Of a stretch of DNA of 29,377 bases, positions 22,350-27,954 are shown in pieces. Under the pieces are notes generated by a model. It ran no database searches. It was not told the DNA's origin and saw only the letters and a program-made list of their open reading frames with translations. The position numbers and the translations under genes are program-made. Source of the stretch: a virus. The number at the start of each line of letters is the position of its first letter. Within the stretch, counting starts at the first letter, position 1. The stretch covers positions 1 to 29,377 of IMG/VR virus record IMGVR_UViG_3300044619_000125, one strand, 5' to 3'.

Positions 22350-22830
22350 TATTAACCCTTAAAAAATTATGGTCCTCAAATATAGACACAATCTCGGATG
22401 TAGTCATCTTATCTGTGAATTTTGTTAATAACTTTGGAGGGTAGTTACCGGTGATTGTGACCCTTGCCTCTTCGTCACACATTGGCATGACACTGACATC
22501 AAAGATGTTAACATCGTCACGCTTTTGCTTAATAAGGTCAGGTAGTGGATGGATGTACTTCATGTACCTTTCATCTTTTTTGTCATACCAATACTTGTGC
22601 TCTCTCATCCCATGTATCACTGTGCTGTGGTCTCGGTTGAAAAACTTACCTATCATGCTGTATGTCATGTGCCGGTAGTTGTACATAAAATTGTACAGAT
22701 AGTACCTCTTGTATGTCACTGACTCAATCCTGCTCGGGGTGTTTAGTTGGTATTCCAGGATTAAATTCATTAGATCCTCATTCTGTAGCTTTGTGAGCTC
22801 GAATACTGTTTCGTCTATTTCTCCTCTCAT
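22333..22830 (-). CDS. DnaA domain IV-like initiator protein (165 aa)
   Basis: Residues about 55-78, MTYSMIGKFFNRDHSTVIHG plus MREHK, match the DNA-binding domain IV of DnaA (sYe.IG..FgRDHSTV.HA), including the D-H-S-T that reads the DnaA box (67-70). There is no AAA+ ATPase part: the preceding 50 residues are a short helical lead (NEDLMNLILEYQLN), and the C-terminal 85 residues are unfamiliar (VTITGNYPPKLLTKFTDKM). Known: domain IV binds TTATNCACA boxes. It sits directly beside an array of repeats and 218 bases before the primase-helicase gene, so I infer an origin-binding initiator. A repressor that uses the same fold is the alternative. Confidence 0.8.
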   Translation of the reverse strand: MRGEIDETVFELTKLQNEDLMNLILEYQLNTPSRIESVTYKRYYLYNFMYNYRHMTYSMIGKFFNRDHSTVIHGMREHKYWYDKKDERYMKYIHPLPDLIKQKRDDVNIFDVSVMPMCDEEARVTITGNYPPKLLTKFTDKMTTSEIVSIFEDHNFLRVNMGEGV

Positions 22831-23021
22831 GTTTTCTCTATAAAGTATTTATTAAACTTATCTCTCTTTACTTGCAGGTCTAGCTTCATAAACAGCTGAA
22901 TGTATCTGTATGCTGTGCGTTCACTTGTGCCTAGGTACCTAGCCATCCCCATCACTGTCCTGGGCTTTTCCTGTAGCAATTGCAGGAGCCTTAGCACCCT
23001 GTATATTTTGTGTTGGTTCAT
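22827..23021 (-). CDS. HTH DNA-binding protein (64 aa)
   Basis: Nearly the whole protein is a winged-helix/HTH_11-like domain: HKIYRVLRLLQLLQEKPRTV (4-23), MARYLGTSERTAYRYIQLFM (26-45) and a wing-like basic end LQVKRDKFNKYFIE. No effector domain is present. It overlaps the DnaA-like gene and the 62-aa gene by 4 bases each, so its product is made together with the initiator. It may regulate the early promoter or assist the initiator; the sequence gives no preference. Confidence 0.75.
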   Translation of the reverse strand: MNQHKIYRVLRLLQLLQEKPRTVMGMARYLGTSERTAYRYIQLFMKLDLQVKRDKFNKYFIEKT

Positions 23022-23206
23022 AGCTCCTGTATTCTATAGCCCCATTGCAGGTACTGCTCTAAGGTCTCAGGTTGGTCATTCTCTTGATAAGGGAAGTTTA
23101 ACTGATAAAGAAAGTTTTTCTCATCTGCTCCCATGTAGCACCATGTGCCACCCTCAGGCTCTACTGTATCTTCAAGCCACATTCTGTAGTATTTGACGTA
23201 TTTCAT
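23018..23206 (-). CDS. Hypothetical protein (62 aa)
   Basis: A small acidic, aromatic-rich protein (KYVKYYRMWLEDTVEPEGGT, then NFPYQENDQPETLEQYLQWG) without motifs or membrane segments that I recognise. It is in the early operon, overlapping both neighbours by 4 bases (ATGA). Its dense Trp/Tyr content and acidic charge are reminiscent of phage proteins that bind host targets, but this is not evidence of function. Confidence 0.65.
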   Translation of the reverse strand: MKYVKYYRMWLEDTVEPEGGTWCYMGADEKNFLYQLNFPYQENDQPETLEQYLQWGYRIQEL

Positions 23207-23451
23207 GCTTCAAGTCTTTTAGGGTCATTAACTCCTTTGAACAGGTTGCTTGTAGTGGCAATCATGCCGGTAGCTTTCATAAAGTCAACCTCAGCCTTAG
23301 CACTGTTAATCACAGAATTGGATAGGTTAGATATTGCCTGTGCCTTTTCTACCTCAGTAGCAAGTTGTTCAGGTGTTAGCTCATCATCATTTAATCTCTC
23401 GAGTGCTGCAAAGAGGTGATCACGTAGATCGTTCATTCCATTTCTAGCCAT
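23203..23451 (-). CDS. Conserved small phage protein (82 aa)
   Basis: A helical protein with MNDLRDHLFAALERLNDDEL (6-25), EQLATEVEKAQAISNLSNSV (29-48) and NSAKAEVDFMKATG (50-63). This arrangement (N.LR.HLF..LE.L.D......E.A.a......vI..AK.Evd..k..G) is widespread in phages and prophages of many hosts, always without an assigned function. It overlaps the HNH gene by 8 bases and the 62-aa gene by 4. Confidence 0.75.
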   Translation of the reverse strand: MARNGMNDLRDHLFAALERLNDDELTPEQLATEVEKAQAISNLSNSVINSAKAEVDFMKATGMIATTSNLFKGVNDPKRLEA

Positions 23452-24052
23452 TTTGTTTGTTTTTTATGTGTTTGTTTAATTTTGCTTTAAGCCTGATTAA
23501 TTTTTTAAGGTCATCAGGGAACCTGTGGATTGTGTTACGGGTAGCATTCTCCCCCATTGGGATGCACTCTAGGTTGCTGAGCTGTAAGTTCATGGTGTTG
23601 CCATCAATAAACCGTACAATGTGTTTAGCAGGGATGGGTCCATTAGCCTGCTCCCAAATCAATCTATGAGTTAGCACCCATTTGCTATCTGCAAGCTTAC
23701 TGTAGTAGTACAATCTACCGCTAGTATCTTTGCGTATGCTCATGGCATTGTCCTCTTTGGTGTTGTGAGGCTTATTACCAGGCTTGAACATGGTCTTTGC
23801 TGCATTGGTCAGGAGTAAATTAGGACATTTCTTGCCCTCATTCCATGATTTAGATCCTTTCTTATACCTTGTGTGCTTACCTGCGTTCAATATCAAAGAC
23901 CGGTTAATCTCTTTCTTTATCTTTGGGTCTTTCTTTATACCTCTTTTGTACGTTCTATTGTACACCTGTGATACAGTCAACCCAAGATAGTCACCAAGTA
24001 CTTGAGCAGGTATGTATGGGTAGAGTATTTCTAGTATTTTATCCTGTCGCAT
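23444..24052 (-). CDS. HNH endonuclease-like protein (202 aa)
   Basis: The N-terminus (IPAQVLGDYLGLTVSQVYNR, followed by TYKRGIKK) is an HTH of the kind found in phage HNH proteins. The C-terminal half is HNH_3-like: VLTHRLIWEQANGPIPAKHI, then VRFIDGNTMNLQLSNLECI. The central His usual in VxHIDGN is Arg-Phe here (VRFIDGN), as in some other phage relatives, so nuclease activity is uncertain. I chose ATG at 24052, 10 bases after the stop of the upstream gene; a start 24 codons upstream would overlap that gene by 62 bases. It may be a homing enzyme that has spread into the early operon. Confidence 0.75.
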   Translation of the reverse strand: MRQDKILEILYPYIPAQVLGDYLGLTVSQVYNRTYKRGIKKDPKIKKEINRSLILNAGKHTRYKKGSKSWNEGKKCPNLLLTNAAKTMFKPGNKPHNTKEDNAMSIRKDTSGRLYYYSKLADSKWVLTHRLIWEQANGPIPAKHIVRFIDGNTMNLQLSNLECIPMGENATRNTIHRFPDDLKKLIRLKAKLNKHIKNKQNG

Positions 24053-24062
24053 ATCTTGGTAA

Positions 24063-24311
24063 TTACAAAGTGTCCGTAAATATGAGTTCCTGCTGTCCTG
24101 AATTGGTTGACTTTCCAATGACACAAGGCTTTGGTAGGGAAGTCATAGCTCTCTGCGAGCCTTGATTCATAATAGTAGAGTAATCTGTACATGAGTTTTT
24201 GCATTTAAGGTATTCTAAATAAAGGGAGGTATTAAAGGAGCCCCCCTTGTCTCCTGCAAATGACTGCTTGGTCCACCATCTAGCCATCTCGGATATATCT
24301 CTATGCATCAT
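24063..24311 (-). CDS. Hypothetical early protein (82 aa)
   Basis: ATGATG at 24311/24308 is preceded by GGAGGT, one of the few strong Shine-Dalgarno sites in the genome, which decides the start against a longer frame from 24332. The start overlaps the end of the 96-aa gene by 11 bases. The product begins MMHRDISEMARWWTKQSFAG and has KCKNSCTDY (about 36-44), with little predicted regular structure in the last 30 residues. No family is recognised. Confidence 0.6.
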   Translation of the reverse strand: MMHRDISEMARWWTKQSFAGDKGGSFNTSLYLEYLKCKNSCTDYSTIMNQGSQRAMTSLPKPCVIGKSTNSGQQELIFTDTL

Positions 24312-24591
24312 ACCTCCACTCATCCTCATCAAAATAATTCATAGGGTCCTGCATATCTCTTACCATGTCAGTATCCTGGATGCACCAAATAATCTCTTCG
24401 TTTAGTTGGTCAAGTTCTGTATCAGTTAGGATGTAGTCAAGCTCCACCTCACCAATCACCTGAGTAGCTACCACATTAGTGATTTCCACCTCATAGCTTT
24501 CATCGGTTATGTTAGTTATTTTGAACTCACAGTTACCATGCACATCATCATAGTCAAAATAAGCTACTTCTATTCCTATTGTTACTTGCAT
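24301..24591 (-). CDS. Hypothetical acidic early protein (96 aa)
   Basis: Residues 1-50 are a beta-rich stretch (QVTIGIEVAYFDYDDVHGNC, then FKITNITDESYEVEITNVVA), and 55-96 are acidic and helical (DTELDQLNEEIIWCIQD, DPMNYFDEDEWRYDA). The strong acidity resembles DNA-mimic or inhibitor proteins of phages, but no known family is recognisable. It overlaps a 32-aa peptide gene by 10 bases upstream and the 82-aa gene by 11 bases downstream. Confidence 0.65.
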   Translation of the reverse strand: MQVTIGIEVAYFDYDDVHGNCEFKITNITDESYEVEITNVVATQVIGEVELDYILTDTELDQLNEEIIWCIQDTDMVRDMQDPMNYFDEDEWRYDA

Positions 24592-24680
24592 ATCATAAAA
24601 ATTAAAACGTTATACATTGCTACCATGGTACCCACGACCACAGCAAAGCTTGCTACTACATTCAATAGTTCTTTTTTCAT
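24582..24680 (-). CDS. Single-span membrane peptide (32 aa)
   Basis: ATG at 24680 overlaps the stop of the 55-aa gene (ATGA) and TAA ends at 24582 inside the start of the 96-aa gene (10-base overlap). The peptide begins MKKELLNVVASFAVVVGTMV and is one membrane helix with a Lys-rich N-terminus and a hydrophobic, Met-rich tail (YNVLIFMICK). The overlaps argue for a real gene. The function is unknown. Confidence 0.55.
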   Translation of the reverse strand: MKKELLNVVASFAVVVGTMVAMYNVLIFMICK

Positions 24681-24844
24681 CTGTTAGCGTTTAGGATGGT
24701 TAAAAAATCTTCGGTGTTATCTAATGCTGTCTGAGTCATTTCCTCAGTAGTTTCAACAAGCAGCTGCTCTAAGAATAAAGCAAGTACCTCTGCGTTGTTT
24801 TCGTGTGTCTTGATAAAGTCAAGGGCTCTGTTAAACTGTTCCAT
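24677..24844 (-). CDS. First gene of the early operon, small helical protein (55 aa)
   Basis: ATG at 24844 lies 28 bases downstream of the early promoter's -7 box and the frame ends at 24677 with the ATGA shared by the 32-aa peptide gene. The product begins MEQFNRALDFIKTHENNAEV and continues LALFLEQLLVETTEEMTQTA: an acidic, helical protein without membrane segment. As the first early product it may act on the host, but no family is recognised. A strong Shine-Dalgarno is absent; the leader is A/T-rich. Confidence 0.6.
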   Translation of the reverse strand: MEQFNRALDFIKTHENNAEVLALFLEQLLVETTEEMTQTALDNTEDFLTILNANR

Positions 24845-24871
24845 AAATAATTTTTAAGTGTTAATACCTGA

Positions 24872-24901
24872 CAAAGATATAAAAAGTTTCATAACTGCAA
24901 A
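24872..24901 (-). promoter_or_regulatory. Early promoter, Bacteroidetes type
   Basis: On the minus strand TTTG (24901-24898), an 18-base spacer and TATCTTTG (24879-24872) match the Bacteroidetes TTTG / TAnnTTTG promoter. Transcription should begin about 20 bases before the ATG at 24844. This is the best promoter match in the window and the only one facing the early operon. Confidence 0.7.
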
Positions 24902-24911
24902 ACATTTTGCA
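24896..24911. promoter_or_regulatory. Operator-like dyad over the early promoter
   Basis: TGCAAAACATTTTGCA is a perfect inverted repeat with 7-bp arms and a 2-base centre. It covers the -33 TTTG element completely, so a dimer bound here would block polymerase. The phage encodes two small HTH proteins (64 and 73 aa) that could be the binding factor. Confidence 0.5.
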
Positions 24912-24950
24912 CAAAAAAATTTAATTTTCCACAAATTTAAGATAAGGAAC

Positions 24951-25022
24951 TCACATTATAAGTGTAGAATTGTGGTGAAAATCACATAAAATAAAGGTAA
25001 TAACGTGATAATCACATTATAA
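24951..25022. repeat. Three TCACAT repeats about 30 bp apart
   Basis: TCACATTATAA (24951), TCACATAAAAT (24982) and TCACATTATAA (25012) are spaced 31 and 30 bases, about three helical turns. Two of them end dyads: GTGAAAATCAC (24975-24985) and the perfect palindrome GTGATAATCAC (25005-25015), again 30 bases apart. The array begins about 50 bases upstream of the early promoter's -33 box, fitting activator or repressor sites; a second origin is possible. Confidence 0.5.
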
Positions 25023-25048
25023 TGGGTAATAAAAGGGATAAACTACTG

Positions 25049-25069
25049 CCCTTATGGGTGCTATAAGGG
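25049..25069 (-). terminator. Hairpin after the exonuclease gene
   Basis: CCCTTAT and ATAAGGG form a perfect 7-bp stem with a 7-base loop, starting 7 bases after the exonuclease stop on the minus strand. There is no U-run after it, so it may be an RNA 3' end or processing site, not a classical terminator. Confidence 0.4.
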
Positions 25070-25076
25070 GATAACC

Positions 25077-25853
25077 TTACGAAATGTTTTTCTTACGGGT
25101 GTATAAATACTCCTGATACTTAGTGAACACCAGGTGATTTACTTTGTTATGCTTTTTACAGTCACGACATTGGAGCCAATGGTGCACTGTTCCTGCAGCT
25201 GTGACTACTTTCTTATTGTACCGGTGATTAGTACCACCACATTCTGCACATTCATACTTATCACCACCATGCTGTACTGCATAGTTATGATTTACTAAGG
25301 CATAGCTGTTGAGTTTCTCAAATACTGACTCTAATACCTGCACATCCATCTTGCAATACTCTACCATCTTATCTAATGCATCCTGATCCTTGCGAAAAAC
25401 TATATCTTTCCACAGGTCAAGGCCACCTGTTTCCATCTTGGCACCTACCTTGAGTAGCTTAGCAATGTAGTCAAGCTTGTTGCTGTTAAAATTGAAGTAC
25501 CTTTTAGCCCATTTAAGCGTGTCTATGGTCTTAGGGGATGGCATAACACCAATGCCATGAAATAAAGCTCTTGTACGTATCCACTTGAGGTCAAACCTAT
25601 CACCGTTATGTGCCACAATCTCATCCGCTTCATGAAGTACTTTGACAAATGCCTCAATCATTTTCTTATCACTCTGACTTTTGGACCATGTTAGGCTGTG
25701 AATCTCCTCTTCACCCTCCCATTTGTAGCAGATGCAGATGATAGCACGTTCATGGATGATATCCCCGGGGTTAATTGTTAGGTTGTATCCTGTTCTCCAG
25801 AATACTCCGACATTGAAAGAGGTTTCAATGTCATAAAAAAGTCGTTTTCTCAT
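25077..25853 (-). CDS. DEDD-type 3'-5' exonuclease with zinc-binding C-terminus (258 aa)
   Basis: An RNase H-fold exonuclease like the proofreading domain of family B polymerases: YDIET (Asp8, Glu10), HNGDRFDLKW (82-91, Asp85 or Asp88) and VEYCKMDVQ (164-172, Tyr166, Asp170) give the DEDDy set. The last 60 residues add a zinc knuckle, CAEC (202-205) and CRDC (229-232), separated by a basic linker. No polymerase domain is present. The gene overlaps the spanin by 4 bases and is the last gene of the portal-lysis transcript, far from the other replication genes. DNA repair or nucleic-acid degradation is possible. Confidence 0.75.
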   Translation of the reverse strand: MRKRLFYDIETSFNVGVFWRTGYNLTINPGDIIHERAIICICYKWEGEEEIHSLTWSKSQSDKKMIEAFVKVLHEADEIVAHNGDRFDLKWIRTRALFHGIGVMPSPKTIDTLKWAKRYFNFNSNKLDYIAKLLKVGAKMETGGLDLWKDIVFRKDQDALDKMVEYCKMDVQVLESVFEKLNSYALVNHNYAVQHGGDKYECAECGGTNHRYNKKVVTAAGTVHHWLQCRDCKKHNKVNHLVFTKYQEYLYTRKKNIS

Positions 25854-26296
25854 AGCTTAAACAGCAGGGCAATCCTGTCAAGTAGCCCCTTTTGGATTAA
25901 AAAACGGAGCAATATACCTAGAATAAACGCAACAATAACAGGCCACCATAGTATTTTATACTTGACTACCTCTTTAGCTTGAGCAGTTTTGTAGATAGTC
26001 TTACCTCGTATCCTTTCAACTTTGGTTTTGTACCTGTACTCTATCCTTGTTTGCCATCTAGTCTTTGGCACATACACATTGTTAAACTTTATTACCGTAT
26101 CGCGATACGCAATAAACTTTTCCCAAAAGATAGTGTCATTGTGTACTATTGGGAATGAGTCAATGGTAGTGATGCGGATGGTGTCACTATCCTGGACTAC
26201 TTGCAATCCATTCTTAAGTGCTTTCTTGTAGTGCCATTGAGCACGCTTAGGAGCGGAGCAGGATAACAGGATGAGTATAGGTATCAAATATCTCAT
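25850..26296 (-). CDS. Candidate unimolecular spanin (u-spanin, 148 aa)
   Basis: The N-terminus MRYLIPILILLSCSAPKRAQ has a short lipoprotein signal with a lipobox LLSC and Cys13 as the lipidated residue. The C-terminus has one membrane helix (WWPVIVAFILGILLRFLI, about 117-134). The ~100 residues between are polar and beta-rich (NDTIFWEKFIAYRDTVIKFN, then RWQTRIEYRYKTKVERI). Known: u-spanins, with T1 gp11 as model, tether outer and inner membrane with this architecture and fuse them in the last lysis step. The gene follows the amidase with a 4-base overlap. No ordinary Rz/Rz1 pair is present. Confidence 0.7.
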   Translation of the reverse strand: MRYLIPILILLSCSAPKRAQWHYKKALKNGLQVVQDSDTIRITTIDSFPIVHNDTIFWEKFIAYRDTVIKFNNVYVPKTRWQTRIEYRYKTKVERIRGKTIYKTAQAKEVVKYKILWWPVIVAFILGILLRFLIQKGLLDRIALLFKL

Positions 26297-26940
26297 AGGC
26301 TTTGTAACATCTTAATCATTCTAGGACATGGGTATATATCTGCCTTGTCTTTGCGTACTGAGTTATGCGTGTAGATCCCTGCAGTACCTTTGAATGCCTC
26401 TTTATCAATGGCAAATATCTCAGCCCGGTATGCCTTGGGAATATCATAGGTATCACACAGGTACTCCACCAATTGGCGAGTGCTTTCTATCTGCTCATCC
26501 GTATATTTGTACCAATACTTGTTACCCTTGTAGGGTGTATCTAATGTGGTTACCATTGATGGGTCCACTACACCTTTGACATAATTATAGTACTTGCCAT
26601 CCTTGAGCTTCAATGGACCCCAATTGCATATCTCAATACCAACAGATAGCTTGTTTAGGTTTTGATACTTGAGGCCATGAGCAGAAAAGTCTTGACTATC
26701 TATGCCTAGGTGATAGGCCCAATGCTTAGATGAAAAGCACTGAACAATTGTACCTTTCTCACCTACCACAAATGCGGTAGCTATCCTATCTCCGTTACTA
26801 TTCCACCAACGTGATACAGCTACAGGGTTACCATTGCCTGCGGTGTGGTGTAGATAAATTTGTGTCTTAGGAGCCTCCTCATGGAAGTACTGTGCATTAG
26901 ATAGGCGTTCCTGTAATATCTTGGTTGTGTCTAATTTCAT
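26293..26940 (-). CDS. Endolysin: N-acetylmuramoyl-L-alanine amidase (215 aa)
   Basis: An Amidase_2 / T7-lysozyme-like zinc amidase that cuts between MurNAc and L-Ala in peptidoglycan. Motifs: IYLHHTAGNG (28-37) with the first zinc His, WAYHLGIDS (74-82) with a conserved His, LSVGIEICNWG (98-108), and the C-terminal THNSVRKDKADIYPCPRMI with the last zinc His. I chose ATG at 26940, not 26973, because AAGAGG lies just upstream at standard spacing. It overlaps the holin end by 44 bases. No signal peptide, so release depends on the holin. Confidence 0.88.
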   Translation of the reverse strand: MKLDTTKILQERLSNAQYFHEEAPKTQIYLHHTAGNGNPVAVSRWWNSNGDRIATAFVVGEKGTIVQCFSSKHWAYHLGIDSQDFSAHGLKYQNLNKLSVGIEICNWGPLKLKDGKYYNYVKGVVDPSMVTTLDTPYKGNKYWYKYTDEQIESTRQLVEYLCDTYDIPKAYRAEIFAIDKEAFKGTAGIYTHNSVRKDKADIYPCPRMIKMLQSL

Positions 26941-27388
26941 CGACCTCTTTTTTAATATCCTTAGCTCTAGCAAACAAGTTCTTCATTGCCTGCCACAAGT
27001 CCAATCCTTTCACTGCTTTGTAATTTTCATTTATGCTCATTACCTCGATTGATACCAGGATAAGAGATAGCACCTTAGTAAGCATGAGCTCCACTGAAAA
27101 AAACTGCAGGATTATTTTATTTAGTATGAATTGGTCTATCATGTAGAACATTATCACAGTAACTTCATACAGCAACATCTTGCTAATTATAGCAGATAAG
27201 CCCCTGCTTGTGATTGGCACCTTGTGTTTGATGCTCTTCCATACTCCTGTAATGGTATCCAATAGAATGACAAACCCAACTAGGAACAATAGCCCTGAGA
27301 TTGGCATGAGAAACGTACTGATAACAGCTAACAACTTAAACCAATTGGCCTGCATAGTAGCTAGTAGTATGGTGAGCTGTGACTTCAT
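26897..27388 (-). CDS. Holin, phage holin family 4-like (163 aa)
   Basis: Several membrane segments: WFKLLAVISTFLMPISGLLF followed by LVGFVILLD (about 16-44), LLYEVTVIMFYMIDQFIL (about 72-89) and LTKVLSLILVSIEVMSI (about 103-119). The D..TG.WKS.KH...ITSRGL pattern after the first hairpin is typical of the toxin-secretion/lysis holin family. The C-terminal 40 residues are polar and charged. It times lysis by permeabilising the inner membrane and releasing the amidase next to it. It begins one base into the stop of the connector gene. Confidence 0.8.
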   Translation of the reverse strand: MKSQLTILLATMQANWFKLLAVISTFLMPISGLLFLVGFVILLDTITGVWKSIKHKVPITSRGLSAIISKMLLYEVTVIMFYMIDQFILNKIILQFFSVELMLTKVLSLILVSIEVMSINENYKAVKGLDLWQAMKNLFARAKDIKKEVDEIRHNQDITGTPI

Positions 27389-27954
27389 TACAAGATTAGG
27401 ATGCTGTTATTGTATCCGTTCTCAAGGAAGTTACCACACATCCCTGTGCAGGTAGTTTGATATTGATTGATGCAAGAGCAATGGTTGAACATTGGTCTAA
27501 GGTCAGTGTCCATGTTAGTGGTACTGATAAAGATAGGGAACAGGTTGCGGTTAGCTAGGAGCCATCTAATAAGACGTTGCTCAAAGAATGAAGCTTTCTG
27601 TGCATAGTGCTCCATGCCAAAGGCTACCTCTGAACGGGATACGCTTGCAGAATAATCTCCGTTTTGAGTTTGCAATCCCTTGTTTTTTAACTGATATGTC
27701 AACCCAAACACTGCATCCTCTGCAGATCTCCAAGCAATGACCGGCTGAATGAACTCAACTAGATCTATTTCATCTGGTGTAAGAGTTTGATTGTTGTAAG
27801 CTGTCAACATGTGATTGTAGAACGTGGTGCCCAGGATAGGTTGTATCCTTAGTGCTGATTGTGTAGCAATGTATGGGGTAACATCAGTCACATCCACATT
27901 GGCTGTGATGGGTGTGTTAGTTTTTAGGTAGGTTTCAGTGATAAAATATAACAT
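27388..27954 (-). CDS. Head-tail connector-like protein (188 aa)
   Basis: The protein resembles a family of virion proteins that follow the portal in Bacteroidetes phages: LYFITETYLKTNTPI (2-16), VTPYIATQSALRIQPILGTT (26-45), helical LTPDEIDLVEFIQPVIAWRS, and HYAQKASFFEQRLIRWLL (about 116-133). The last 40 residues contain five Cys (NHCSCINQYQTTCTGMCGNF), an unusual cysteine-rich end that may bind a metal. The helical core and position fit a gp6-type head-tail adaptor, but this is inference. It overlaps the portal stop by one base. Confidence 0.6.
   Translation of the reverse strand: MLYFITETYLKTNTPITANVDVTDVTPYIATQSALRIQPILGTTFYNHMLTAYNNQTLTPDEIDLVEFIQPVIAWRSAEDAVFGLTYQLKNKGLQTQNGDYSASVSRSEVAFGMEHYAQKASFFEQRLIRWLLANRNLFPIFISTTNMDTDLRPMFNHCSCINQYQTTCTGMCGNFLENGYNNSILIL

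Noticed and set aside
22827-23021. Lysogeny repressor
   Set aside because: The 64-aa HTH protein lacks an oligomerisation or cleavage domain, lies inside an early operon, and no integrase or attachment site was found.
24971-25022. CRISPR-like array
   Set aside because: The repeated unit is only 6-11 bases with imperfect copies and there are no cas genes; regulatory sites explain it better.
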